A stretch of 43,405 bases of DNA from Planctomycetota bacterium (GCA_017859745.1 JAFMML010000026.1:1-43405), one strand, 5' to 3'; numbered from the stretch's first letter, positions 35,530 to 43,031 are shown. Notes: generated by a model from the letters alone, not told the origin. Program-made: numbers and translations.

Positions 35530-35558
35530 TGGAACCGCCGAGCCGATTCGATCATACT
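35530..35558 (+). promoter_or_regulatory. Predicted divergent promoter region (DUF2802-like gene and tilS)
   Basis: On the plus strand TGGAAC (35530-35535) and CATACT (35553-35558) have a 17-base spacer. On the minus strand TATGAT (35556-35551) could serve tilS. The two -10 elements overlap, so the divergent genes may compete for polymerase. Confidence 0.4.
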
Positions 35559-35596
35559 TGCCGCCTCGGCATGGACGCCGGAACGAGGAGATTGCC

Positions 35597-36052
35597 GTGG
35601 ACGGATCCGGATCCTGGTGGGGAGAACACTGGAGCGAAGTGGTCGCCGTGGTGCTGGCAGGCGGATTCCTCGCACTGGTCGGCACGGCCGTCCGATCTTC
35701 GCTCATGCTGGGTCAGGCATCGGTCAATCGTCGAGTGCGAAATCGCAGAGCGAGCGACACTTCCTCCCCAGCGACTCAGGAATGGCGGTCCGCGGTCCAA
35801 CGACTCGAACGGCGAGTGGCGGTGCTCGAGGCGGCGATCGATGTCGACGACGAGGCTTCGCGTGGCGACGAAGGCGAGGCCGAGCGATCCGTGCTTGCGA
35901 AGCTGTCCTCCGCACCGACGGACGTGGCGGCAGAGGTCGAACGTCTCGCTCGCGAAGGGCACTCCACGGAGGCGATCGCTCGACGTCTCGGCGAGCCGGT
36001 TGGTCGCATCGAACTCATTCGCAACCTGCGCAGAGCGTCCGGGCAATCCTGA
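35597..36052 (+). CDS. Membrane-anchored helix-turn-helix (DUF2802-like) protein
   Basis: This 151-residue protein starts with a short acidic segment (DGSGSWWGEHWSE), one transmembrane helix (VVAVVLAGGFLALVGTAV), a basic stretch and a predicted coiled coil near 65-85. It ends in a helix-turn-helix-like motif EVERLAREGHSTEAIARRLG followed by EPVGRIELIRNLRR. This resembles the C-terminal motif of DUF2802/DUF6115 proteins (pattern: G-S-x-x-E-I-A-x-x-L ... E-L-I-x-x-L). The start is GTG 35597, with GAGGAG 6 bases upstream; a nearby ATG at 35571 is in another frame. It is divergent from tilS. Its role is unknown; a membrane-tethered nucleic-acid or protein-binding function is inference. Confidence 0.75.
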   Translation: MDGSGSWWGEHWSEVVAVVLAGGFLALVGTAVRSSLMLGQASVNRRVRNRRASDTSSPATQEWRSAVQRLERRVAVLEAAIDVDDEASRGDEGEAERSVLAKLSSAPTDVAAEVERLAREGHSTEAIARRLGEPVGRIELIRNLRRASGQS

Positions 36053-36064
36053 CCAATCGAAGTT

Positions 36065-36084
36065 CTCGGGGGGGCGCCCCCGAG
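36065..36084. terminator. Hairpin between convergent genes
   Basis: An 8-bp perfect stem (CTCGGGGG 36065-36072 with CCCCCGAG 36077-36084) and 4-base loop lies 12 bases after the DUF2802-like stop and before the converging small gene. It has no T-run. Confidence 0.45.
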
Positions 36085-36175
36085 CGATCGCGGACACTCT
36101 GCCGGCAGCGCGACATCCCACCTCCCTCGTCGGAGAACATCATCGCCCCGGGAGGTCGCGGGTTGCCCGTAGGCG

Positions 36176-36424
36176 CTACGCGGACGGCAGCGTCTCGACC
36201 CGATCGACCTGCGACATGAGCAGATGCAGGCGGACCCGATCGCCCGGCGCGGGCGAGCTCTCGAACTGCTGCGCAGCGACGCGAAACGCCGCGGGAACCT
36301 CGCCATCGGGTGCCACGACGAGATCCACGTACGGATCCCCGTGAATCGAGACCGGGGTGACGCGATCGACCACGACCTCGACCGCCCCCACCAGCGGGAT
36401 CCATGTGGGCGACTCGCCGTTCAC
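36176..36424 (-). CDS. Small hypothetical protein coupled to aldehyde dehydrogenase
   Basis: This 82-residue protein is beta-rich in appearance (VEVVVDRVTPVSIHGDPYVDLVVAPDG split over 17-43, then RVRLHLLMSQVDRVETL), perhaps a small barrel or OB-like fold. No cysteine cluster, signal peptide or membrane segment is seen. The GTG start at 36424 overlaps the aldehyde dehydrogenase stop as GTGA, the arrangement used elsewhere in this window for coupled genes. I do not recognise the family. Codon third positions are GC-rich as in its neighbours. The overlap is the main support that it is real. Confidence 0.6.
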   Translation of the reverse strand: MNGESPTWIPLVGAVEVVVDRVTPVSIHGDPYVDLVVAPDGEVPAAFRVAAQQFESSPAPGDRVRLHLLMSQVDRVETLPSA

Positions 36425-37845
36425 GGCTCGCCACCCTGCTCGGCCGCGGCGCTGATCACGCGAACCTGGGCGAACTGGCGGTGCCCTTCGGGACCGCCGC
36501 GGTAGCCGTATCCGGACTTCCTCGCGCCGACCCACGGCGTGCCCTCGGCACCGCCACAGCCTCGGTTGATGCCGACCATCGCCGTCGAGAGTCGGTCCGC
36601 GATCGCGTTGGCGCGATTCTCGCTTCCGAAGACCGCTCCGCCGAGTCCGTACGGGCTGTCGTTGGCGAGTCGCACCGCCTCGTCGTCGTCCTCGAAGGCC
36701 ATCACGCAGGCGACGGGTCCGAAGGTCTCCTCTCGCATGATCGGCATCGAATGGTCGAGACCCGCAAGCACCGTCGGGGGAACGAAGTTCCCCGGCGCGG
36801 CACCCTCGCCGAGCAGTCGCCTCGCCCCGCGTCGGACCGCGTCCTCGATCTGCGCGACCACATTCGTCTTCTGCCGGGCGTTCACCATCGGGCCGACGTC
36901 GACGCCCTCCTCGGTGCCCGCCCCCTGTCGCAGCGCCTGCGCCGACGTCACCAGTCGTTCGGTGAATCCGTCCACGACCGCGGCATGGACGTAGATCCGC
37001 TCGGTCGCGACGCAGACCTGACCCGCGTTGCGGAAGCAGTTTCGCGTTGCGAAGGCGACGGCCGCGTCGAGATCCGCGTCGTCGAGCACGATCAGCGGAT
37101 CCTTGCCGCCGAGTTCGAGGACCACACGCTTGAGACCGGAGCCTGCCGCCTGCAGGATGTCCTCGCCCGCGGCGCGGCTGCCGGTGAACACGACGAGGTC
37201 GACGTCTCCGCGAACCAGCGCCTTGCCTTGCGCTTCGTCGCCGTGGACGACCTGCATCACGTCGGGGTGGCCGGCCGCGGCCAGCGCCTCGATCAGCGGT
37301 GCCGCCCATGCCTCGCCGGTCAGCGGAGTCTCCTCGGAGGGCTTGAACAGCACCGTGTTGCCCGCGACAAGCGCCGGCAGCACCGACTCCTGCGGCATGA
37401 GCACCGGAAAGTTCCAAGGCGTCACCACCGTGGCGACGCCGAGCGGATCGAATCTCAGACGGCTGACCGTCCGGCGATCGCGACGCTCGATCGGCTCGAG
37501 ACTCTCGGCGATCTCGTCGAGACTCTCCACGAGGCTTCTCGCGCCGTGACGGGCCTCGCCACGGCCTTCCGCGAGCGGCTTGCCCATCTCGCGGGTTGCG
37601 AGGGTTCCGATCTCGTCGGATCGCTCGAGCAGTCCGGCGGCCGCCCCCTTCAGGATCTCGGCGCGGGCTCGGGGCGACAACGATCCCCATGCGACCTGTG
37701 CGGATCGTGCCGCGGCGATCCGCCGTGGGATCTCCTCGACCGGGGTCGTTCGAACCCGGCCGACCACTTCGCCGGTGGCGGGGTCGATCGACTCGAGCCG
37801 CTCTTCGGTCTGGATGGACATCCGGGGTGCATCGGTGTGGGGCAT
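36421..37845 (-). CDS. NAD(P)-dependent aldehyde dehydrogenase
   Basis: This 474-residue enzyme oxidises an aldehyde to a carboxylic acid with NAD(P). Seen: VVTPWNFPVLMPQES (cofactor loop), FTGSRAAGEDI, catalytic Glu244 in LELGGKDPL, nucleophile Cys278 in NAGQVCVATERI (34 residues apart, as usual) and EETFGPVACVM. It is closest in style to succinate-semialdehyde-type dehydrogenases, judged by length and REMGKPLAEGRGE near the N-terminus. The exact substrate is uncertain. The start ATG 37845 has AGGAG 10 bases upstream; an in-frame ATG 8 codons later (MSIQTEE) is the alternative. A small gene is coupled downstream. Confidence 0.93.
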   Translation of the reverse strand: MPHTDAPRMSIQTEERLESIDPATGEVVGRVRTTPVEEIPRRIAAARSAQVAWGSLSPRARAEILKGAAAGLLERSDEIGTLATREMGKPLAEGRGEARHGARSLVESLDEIAESLEPIERRDRRTVSRLRFDPLGVATVVTPWNFPVLMPQESVLPALVAGNTVLFKPSEETPLTGEAWAAPLIEALAAAGHPDVMQVVHGDEAQGKALVRGDVDLVVFTGSRAAGEDILQAAGSGLKRVVLELGGKDPLIVLDDADLDAAVAFATRNCFRNAGQVCVATERIYVHAAVVDGFTERLVTSAQALRQGAGTEEGVDVGPMVNARQKTNVVAQIEDAVRRGARRLLGEGAAPGNFVPPTVLAGLDHSMPIMREETFGPVACVMAFEDDDEAVRLANDSPYGLGGAVFGSENRANAIADRLSTAMVGINRGCGGAEGTPWVGARKSGYGYRGGPEGHRQFAQVRVISAAAEQGGEP

Positions 37846-38383
37846 GGGACGCGTTCTCCTGGACGGAGGGTAGCGATGACCGCACCAGTCGCCCCGCACC
37901 ACTCGACGCTCGACCGAGGAGTGACATCCTGCCGCCAGGCTCCTCCGCCGGCGGGAGTCCACCGCGGGAAGCGTCCTTGAACCGTGCCCGTGGTCCGCTA
38001 TGCTTCGCGATTCCCCTTGTGGGGCCGACGGTGACGTCGGCGGGACCCAGGGCCCCTCGCCCCCCGCCACGGCGCCGCATGAGGCGTCTCGTCGCGGCGA
38101 CGAACGCTTCCGCCCCGACCGCCGCGGTCACGGTCCCGTCGACGGATCCCCGTCCTCCGGATCGGCCCGCACGGCCCACGCCTTCGGTGGTTTCGAAGGA
38201 CGTCGGGCCTTGGAGCCTCCGAGAGACGACCGTGACGTCCCTTCGCCTTCGACACGCCTTCGCAGCGCCTCCGCCGGTCCGGTGCCGTTTCCAGACGGAC
38301 CCTGGACCGCGTTCGATCGACGGCGACCTCGGCGGCCTTCGGTTCCCCTCCGCGGAACCACCTGCGCATCTCGTCCCCCACGT
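37846..38383. other. 538-base intergenic region with a promoter but no convincing gene
   Basis: A good promoter lies at 37977-38004. From its predicted start to tRNA-Gln there are about 370 bases that hold small hairpins (CCCC-TTGT-GGGG; CCGACG-GTGA-CGTCGG with a GNRA-type loop) and no open frame with a ribosome-binding site or protein-like composition. It may be a long tRNA leader or an unassigned RNA. I see no RNase P, SRP, tmRNA or 6S signature. Confidence 0.5.
37977..38004 (+). promoter_or_regulatory. Predicted sigma70-type promoter upstream of tRNA-Gln
   Basis: TTGAAC (37977-37982) and TATGCT (37999-38004) have a 16-base spacer, one of the best matches in the window. It is 380 bases upstream of tRNA-Gln. 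Confidence 0.55.
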
Positions 38384-38454
38384 TGGCCCGTGGTGTAACG
38401 GTAGCACTCTTGGTTTTGGTCCAAGCAGTCCTAGTTCGAATCTAGGCGGGCCAG
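38384..38454 (+). tRNA. tRNA-Gln (TTG)
   Basis: 71 bases. Acceptor TGGCCCG pairs with CGGGCCA, anticodon stem CTTGG/CCAAG holds loop TTTTGGT with anticodon TTG, and the T arm CCTAG-TTCGAAT-CTAGG is perfect. CCA is not encoded. It precedes the glmU-prs operon by 88 bases. Confidence 0.96.
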
Positions 38455-38542
38455 TTCTCGTCGATCCAAGGCGAGTCCGACACGCGTCCCCGGGAGGTCG
38501 CGTGCTCGTTCACGGCATGACCGATTCGCTGGGGCGGACCGC

Positions 38543-39331
38543 ATGAGTCGCCCCCCCGCCGCCATCGTCCTTGCCGCGGGCAAGGGCACCCGCATGAAGA
38601 GCGATCTGCCGAAGGTGCTCCATCCGGCCGACGGAGCGCCGATGGTGCGGCACGTGGTGGAGGCGCTCCGGGCGATCGGTGCCACGCCGATCGTGCTGGT
38701 CGTCGGGCACGGTGCGGATCTCGTGCGGGAGGCCTTCGCCGGAGACGACGGAGACCTTCGGTTCGCGTTGCAGACCGAACAGCTGGGTACCGGCCATGCG
38801 GTGGCCTGCGGCCTCGAGGCCGTCGACCCATCCGCTGGAGACGGCGATCTGCTCGTCCTCTGCGGCGACGGCCCGCTCATCCGGGCGTCGACGCTTCGCT
38901 CTCTGCTCGAGAACCATCGCGACAGCGGCGCCGCGGCGACCCTCGCCACCAGTCGCGTTCCGGATCCCACCGGCTACGGGCGCATCGCCCGCGACGAGCA
39001 GGGGCGATTCAGGGCGATCGTCGAACACGCCGACGCCGACGAGTCCGAGCGGGCGATCGACGAGATCAACCCCAGCGTCTACGCCTTCCGGGAAGTGGCC
39101 TTGCGAGAGATCCTTCCCCGGGTCGGTCGCGGCAACGCCAAGGGCGAGGTCTACCTCACCGACGTCTTCTCGCTGCTGCTCGACGAGGCGGCCGCCGGCC
39201 GGGTCGAAGGCCCCGCCGTCGGGGTCGTCGCCGCGGTGCCGCCCGAGGAGGTCCTTTCGGTCAACACGCCCGAACAGCTCGCCGAGGTCGATCGAATCCT
39301 GCGGACCCGACAAGCGGAGAGCAAGGCATGA
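38543..39331 (+). CDS. glmU: UDP-GlcNAc pyrophosphorylase-type nucleotidyltransferase (GlmU N-domain only)
   Basis: This 262-residue protein matches the N-terminal uridylyltransferase half of GlmU. It makes UDP-N-acetylglucosamine from UTP and GlcNAc-1-phosphate for peptidoglycan and LPS. Motifs: IVLAAGKGTRMKSDLPKVLH (8-27), LQTEQLGTGHAV, CGDGPLI and GEVYLTDVF. The left-handed beta-helix acetyltransferase half of bifunctional GlmU (another 200 or so residues) is absent, and the prs gene follows immediately. So the acetylation of GlcN-1-phosphate must be done by another protein. The start ATG 38543 has GGGGCGG upstream. The stop overlaps prs as ATGA. The order glmU-prs-rplY-pth is conserved in many bacteria, which supports the name. 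Confidence 0.88.
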   Translation: MSRPPAAIVLAAGKGTRMKSDLPKVLHPADGAPMVRHVVEALRAIGATPIVLVVGHGADLVREAFAGDDGDLRFALQTEQLGTGHAVACGLEAVDPSAGDGDLLVLCGDGPLIRASTLRSLLENHRDSGAAATLATSRVPDPTGYGRIARDEQGRFRAIVEHADADESERAIDEINPSVYAFREVALREILPRVGRGNAKGEVYLTDVFSLLLDEAAAGRVEGPAVGVVAAVPPEEVLSVNTPEQLAEVDRILRTRQAESKA

Positions 39332-40311
39332 GCGCGAGCGACCGCGAGCACCTCAAGATCTTCGCCGGCAGTTCCAGCGAGTCCCTCGCCGAGGCGATGT
39401 GCCGGACCCTCGATCTGCCGCTGGGCAAGTCCGACCCGGAACGCTTCCCCGACGGGGAGATCCTCGTTCGCCTGCACGAGGACGTCCGCGGTCGAGACTG
39501 CTTCGTGGTGCAGTCGACCTGCGAGCCGGTCAACACCAACCTCATGGAGTTGCTGATCTTCCTCGACTGCCTGAAGCGGGCATCGGCCCGGCGGGTGACC
39601 GCGGTCATCCCCTACTTCGGCTACGCCAGGCAGGATCGGAAGGACGAGGGGCGGGTGCCGATCACCGCGAAGCTCGTGGCCAACCTCGTCACCGGCGCCG
39701 GCGCCGACCGCGTGCTCTGCATGGATCTCCATGCGGCGCAGATCCAGGGCTTCTTCGACATCCCCGTCGACCACCTCACCGCCGCTCCGGTGCTGCTGGC
39801 GCACTTCCAGTCGATCCGCGACCGCCTCGGCGACTGCGTGGTCGTCTCCCCGGACGTCGGCAACGTGAAGGTCGCGAACATGTTCGCCAACGCCCTCGGG
39901 TGCGAACTCGCGATCGTCGACAAGAGACGAAGCAGCGGGCAGGAGGTCGCGGTCAAGAACCTGATCGGCGAGGTCAAGGGCCGCACCGTCCTGATGTTCG
40001 ACGACATGATCTCCACCGGCGGCACCGTCTGCGAGGCGGCACGCCTCGTCCGGGAGCGCGGCGCCGGCGAGATCCACGTCGCCTGCACCCACGCGGTGCT
40101 CGCCGGCATGGCGCCGCAGCGGCTCGCCGACGCGCCGTTCACGACCGTCGTCGTCACCGACACCATTCCGCCGGGGCCGCGGTTCGAGCCGCTCGGCGAC
40201 CGTCTCGTCCGCCTCAGCGTGGCCCAGTTGCTCGGCGAGGCGATCCACCGCATCCATCACGACCAGTCGGTCTCGGAGATGTTCCGGACGGGCGTCGGCA
40301 CCAAGAGGTGA
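39328..40311 (+). CDS. prs: Ribose-phosphate pyrophosphokinase (PRPP synthase)
   Basis: This 327-residue enzyme makes phosphoribosyl pyrophosphate from ribose-5-phosphate and ATP for purine, pyrimidine, NAD, histidine and tryptophan synthesis. Diagnostic segments are KIFAGSSSESLAEAM and ERFPDGEILVRL, IPYFGYARQDRK (ATP contacts), MDLHAAQIQGFFDIPVDHL (with the metal-binding aspartate and histidine), the flexible-loop region DKRR and the PRPP loop FDDMISTGGTV. The length is typical of class I enzymes. The ATG at 39328 overlaps the glmU stop by 4 bases. It lies in the glmU-prs-rplY-pth order common in bacteria. Confidence 0.97.
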   Translation: MSASDREHLKIFAGSSSESLAEAMCRTLDLPLGKSDPERFPDGEILVRLHEDVRGRDCFVVQSTCEPVNTNLMELLIFLDCLKRASARRVTAVIPYFGYARQDRKDEGRVPITAKLVANLVTGAGADRVLCMDLHAAQIQGFFDIPVDHLTAAPVLLAHFQSIRDRLGDCVVVSPDVGNVKVANMFANALGCELAIVDKRRSSGQEVAVKNLIGEVKGRTVLMFDDMISTGGTVCEAARLVRERGAGEIHVACTHAVLAGMAPQRLADAPFTTVVVTDTIPPGPRFEPLGDRLVRLSVAQLLGEAIHRIHHDQSVSEMFRTGVGTKR

Positions 40312-40393
40312 ACACCGACCCTCGGATCCGCCGCCGACCGGGATCCACAGCACCAGGAACCGGGCGATCGCCCGAAGAGGAGTGTCAAGCGTC

Positions 40394-41032
40394 ATGAGTC
40401 ACGAAACCCCGACCCTCGAAGCCCACGTCCGAGACCGTCTCGGATCCCGCTATGCCAAGCGCCTCCGCGCCACCGGCCGCATGCCGGCGGTGATCTACGG
40501 CCACGGCGAAGCCCCGCTTGCGGTGAGCCTCGATGCCAAGGAGACCCTTCGGCATCTGCACCACGGCAGTCACGTGTTCAAGGTCGTCACCGACGGCGGC
40601 GAGCAGACCTGCCTCGTCAAGGACCTGCAGTTCGGCCACCTCGGCGACGACGTCATCCACGTCGATCTGACCCGCGTGAACCTCGACGAGCAGGTCGAGG
40701 TGCTGGTGCATCTGGAATTCACCGGCGCCCCGGCCGCGGCGGCCAAGGCCGGCGTGGTGCTGACCCACGTGCTCAACGAGATCGAGGTCCGCTGCAAGGT
40801 GAAGGACATCCCCGAGATGATCCGCGTCGACCTCGAGAACATGACCGGCGACGCCCTGACCGTCGGCGATCTCCAACTGCCGCCGGGATGCGTGGCCAAG
40901 ACCGCTGCCGAGGACATGGTGGCCCACCTCGAGCGTGTCGGCGAGACCGCCGAGGGCGAGGCGATCGAGTCCGACGCCTCGACCTCGCCGGAGGTTCTCA
41001 CGGCTCGCAAGGACGAGGAGGGGGCCTCCTGA
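40394..41032 (+). CDS. rplY: Ribosomal protein L25/TL5/Ctc
   Basis: This 212-residue 5S rRNA-binding protein has two domains. The N-terminal L25 domain starts LEAHVRDRLGSRYAKRLRATG and has the GRMPAVIYGHGE segment; the C-terminal TL5-type beta domain has VEVLVHLEFTGAP and EVRCKVKDIPEMI with IRVDLENMTGDALTVGDL. A charged tail follows. I chose ATG 40394 with GAGGAG 12 bases upstream; an in-frame GTG at 40382 is adjacent to that site and less likely. It is followed by pth after 13 bases. Confidence 0.96.
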   Translation: MSHETPTLEAHVRDRLGSRYAKRLRATGRMPAVIYGHGEAPLAVSLDAKETLRHLHHGSHVFKVVTDGGEQTCLVKDLQFGHLGDDVIHVDLTRVNLDEQVEVLVHLEFTGAPAAAAKAGVVLTHVLNEIEVRCKVKDIPEMIRVDLENMTGDALTVGDLQLPPGCVAKTAAEDMVAHLERVGETAEGEAIESDASTSPEVLTARKDEEGAS

Positions 41033-41045
41033 GGCCGTCGCTTCG

Positions 41046-41666
41046 ATGAAGCTCGTCGCCGGCCTCGGCAATCCCGGACTCGAGTATCGCGGAACCCGCC
41101 ACAACGCGGGCTTCGACGCGATCGACGCGCTGAGTGCTCGGCACGGCAGCGGCGGTCGCACCGCGAAGAGTCGCTTTCAGGGGCTGCTCGAGGAGATCCG
41201 GATCGGCGACGAGCGGGTGCTGCTGCTGAAGCCGCTCACCTACATGAACCGCTCGGGCCTCTCGATCGGCGAAGCCGTGCGTTTCCACAAGTTCGACCCG
41301 GCCACCGATCTCATGGTGCTCGTGGACGACATGGCCCTCGACTGCGGCGTCATCAGGCTCCGCGGCGAGGGAGGCGCGGGCGGCCAACAGGGCCTGCGGG
41401 ACATCGAGCGGGCCCTCGGAGGCGCACGCTACCCGCGCTGCCGAATCGGGATCGGCGATCCCGGCGATCAGGACTGGTCGAGCTATGTGCTCGGACGATT
41501 CCGACCCGAACAGAAGTCCCTCGTCGACGAGGGAGTCTCCCTTGCCGCCGATGCGGTCGAATGCTGGGCGTCGCGGGGCCTCGCGACCGCCATGAACACC
41601 TTCAACAAGGCGCCGCAGGCCCGCGGCGCGGATGCGACGGCGGAACGTCCGCCCGAGCCGTTCTGA
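41046..41666 (+). CDS. pth: Peptidyl-tRNA hydrolase
   Basis: This 206-residue enzyme recycles tRNA from peptidyl-tRNAs that drop off the ribosome. The catalytic His19 sits in TRHNAGF, with N9 in GLGNPG, Asn68 in KPLTYMNRSG and Asp95 in VLVDDMAL. In E. coli a conserved GGHNGL segment carries the essential Asn114; here it reads GGQQGL (Q114, Q115), a substitution also near the active site. The rest of the domain (PRCRIGIG, YVLGRFRPEQ) is standard. The start ATG 41046 matches the conserved MKLVAGLGNPG N-terminus. Confidence 0.95.
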   Translation: MKLVAGLGNPGLEYRGTRHNAGFDAIDALSARHGSGGRTAKSRFQGLLEEIRIGDERVLLLKPLTYMNRSGLSIGEAVRFHKFDPATDLMVLVDDMALDCGVIRLRGEGGAGGQQGLRDIERALGGARYPRCRIGIGDPGDQDWSSYVLGRFRPEQKSLVDEGVSLAADAVECWASRGLATAMNTFNKAPQARGADATAERPPEPF

Positions 41667-41693
41667 TTCCAACCCCGATCCTTCGCCGGGTCC

Positions 41694-41712
41694 CGTTCGC
41701 TCCTGGCGAACG
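41694..41712 (+). promoter_or_regulatory. Leader hairpin before rpsF
   Basis: A 7-bp perfect stem (CGTTCGC with GCGAACG, loop TCCTG) lies 49 bases upstream of rpsF. Ribosomal-protein leaders are often autoregulated, but I cannot match this to the known S6:S18 leader motif. Confidence 0.3.
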
Positions 41713-41760
41713 TCCCCGTCCGAAATCAACCGTCGCCTCGCGACCCCACGGAGTTCTTCG

Positions 41761-42219
41761 ATGACCGAGTCAACCCAGTCGCCGCCCCGTACCAACGTCT
41801 ACGAGGGCATGTTTCTCTTCCCCCAGTCGGCTTCGGCGGACCTCGCCGGCGCCGTCGACCATCTGAAGTCGATTCTCGCCCGCAGCGAGGCCGAGGTCAT
41901 CAGCCTGGTGAAGTGGGATGAGCGCCGCCTCGCCTACGACATCAAGGGCAACAAGCGCGGGATCTACTTCCTCGCCTACTTCCGGGCCGCCGGAGCCGCC
42001 ATCGCCCGCATCGAGCGGGACTGCAACCTCTCCGAGCAGCTTCTCCGGGCGATGGTCCTTCGGGCAGAGCACGTGGCTCCGGAGATCATGGAGAACGCCG
42101 AGGGACAGCAGAAGCTCGTCGACGAGTTGAAGCTGCGAAGCGAGGAGGCCGCCGCGAAGGAGGCCGAGCCCGCCGCTCCGGAGGAGTCCGCGGACGCCGA
42201 AGGTTCGACCGAAGCCTGA
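41761..42219 (+). CDS. rpsF: Ribosomal protein S6
   Basis: This 152-residue small-subunit protein binds 16S rRNA together with S18. The S6 fold is seen at about 13-110: NVYEGMFLFPQS, LVKWDERRLAYDIKGNKRG with YFLAYFRA, and the final RIERDCNLSEQLLRAMVLRAE. A low-complexity acidic/alanine tail of about 30 residues (EEAAAKEAEPAAPEESADAE) extends beyond the usual length. The start ATG 41761 has GGAG 10 bases upstream. rpsR and rplI, which often follow, are not in the window; ssb is the next gene. Confidence 0.96.
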   Translation: MTESTQSPPRTNVYEGMFLFPQSASADLAGAVDHLKSILARSEAEVISLVKWDERRLAYDIKGNKRGIYFLAYFRAAGAAIARIERDCNLSEQLLRAMVLRAEHVAPEIMENAEGQQKLVDELKLRSEEAAAKEAEPAAPEESADAEGSTEA

Positions 42220-42233
42220 TCTGGACGCCCTTC

Positions 42234-42255
42234 CGCCCGTGGGCCCACCCGGGCG
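42234..42255 (+). terminator. Weak hairpin after rpsF
   Basis: A 6-bp stem CGCCCG/CGGGCG encloses GTGGGCCCAC, itself a palindrome, 15 bases after the rpsF stop. No T-run follows. It may attenuate or process the transcript before ssb. Confidence 0.3.
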
Positions 42256-42410
42256 CCGAGTCCGCCGTTAGGATGCCGTACGGGTCGAGGATCGACCCTC
42301 TTCACGAATCGGGGCGGGACGCGCCGGCAACGCTCCGGACCGCCCGGAGGGCATCCCGATTCGCCAAGCGGACAGGCTTCGGCCCGACCCTCGGACGAAA
42401 TCGCGCAAAC

Positions 42411-42452
42411 CGACCCAGACCGACCCAGACACGACCCAGACACGACGCAGAC
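42411..42452 (+). repeat. Tandem repeat in ssb leader
   Basis: Four copies of CGACCCAGAC (the last with one change, CGACGCAGAC) lie end to end or with one A between them, immediately before the ssb ribosome-binding site AAAGGAG. Confidence 0.85.
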
Positions 42453-42468
42453 AAAGGAGTGCAGCGAC

Positions 42469-42897
42469 ATGGCGAACTTCAACAAGGTCATGCTCATGGG
42501 CAACCTGACCCGTGACATCGAGCTCAAGCAGACGGCCGGCAACCAGTCGGTGGCCGAGATCGGCTTGGCGGTCAATCGGAAGTTCCGAGACCGTGAGGGC
42601 AACGATCGCGAGGAAACGACCTTCGTCGATTGCGAGGCCTGGGGACGGACCGCCGAGGTCATGCACCAGTACCTCGCCAAGGGGCGACCGGTCTTCATCG
42701 AAGGACGCCTCAAGCTCGATTCCTGGCAGGACAAGGAAGGCAACAAGCGTTCGAAGCTCCGCGTGGTCGTCGAGAACTTCCAGTTCGTCGATTCCCGTGG
42801 CGGAGGAGGCAACTCCGGCGGTGGTGGCGGCGGGTCGAGCCGCAGCCAGCGGCCCGCCGAGGTCGCGGCCGGCAACGACGACGACATTCCGTTCTGA
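42469..42897 (+). CDS. ssb: Single-stranded DNA-binding protein
   Basis: This 142-residue protein coats single-stranded DNA in replication and repair. The OB-fold occupies about 1-108 (NFNKVMLMGNLTRDIELKQT, TFVDCEAWGRTAEV, KGRPVFIEGRLKLDSW). A glycine-rich linker leads to the acidic tip DDDIPF that recruits partner proteins. The length and C-terminus are complete. The start ATG 42469 has AAAGGAG 9 bases upstream. It follows rpsF by 249 bases, a common arrangement, with a tandem-repeat leader that may give it a separate transcript. Confidence 0.97.
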   Translation: MANFNKVMLMGNLTRDIELKQTAGNQSVAEIGLAVNRKFRDREGNDREETTFVDCEAWGRTAEVMHQYLAKGRPVFIEGRLKLDSWQDKEGNKRSKLRVVVENFQFVDSRGGGGNSGGGGGGSSRSQRPAEVAAGNDDDIPF

Positions 42898-42955
42898 TCG
42901 GCCTCGTCGCACCATCCGCCTCGCCGCAGTTTCGGCCGGCAGGGAGTGTGGTCGA

Positions 42956-42984
42956 TTGAGTCCGCACCGCCGAGTCGGTAGACT
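42956..42984 (+). promoter_or_regulatory. Predicted tRNA-Tyr promoter
   Basis: TTGAGT (42956-42961) and TAGACT (42979-42984) have a 17-base spacer, 47 bases before tRNA-Tyr. A GACGGGTGACCGCCCGTC hairpin lies in the leader. Confidence 0.6.
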
Positions 42985-43031
42985 TCGCGATCTCGACGGG
43001 TGACCGCCCGTCGGACAACTCGTGTCCCGAG

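Noticed and set aside
38000-38398. 132-codon plus-strand open frame before tRNA-Gln
   Set aside because: Its ATG lies inside the predicted -10 element, it has no ribosome-binding site, its composition is low-complexity, and it runs into the tRNA.
36425-38407. Long minus-strand frame continuous with the small GTG-start gene
   Set aside because: It lies over the aldehyde dehydrogenase in another frame and has shadow composition; only the last 82 codons beyond the dehydrogenase were kept.
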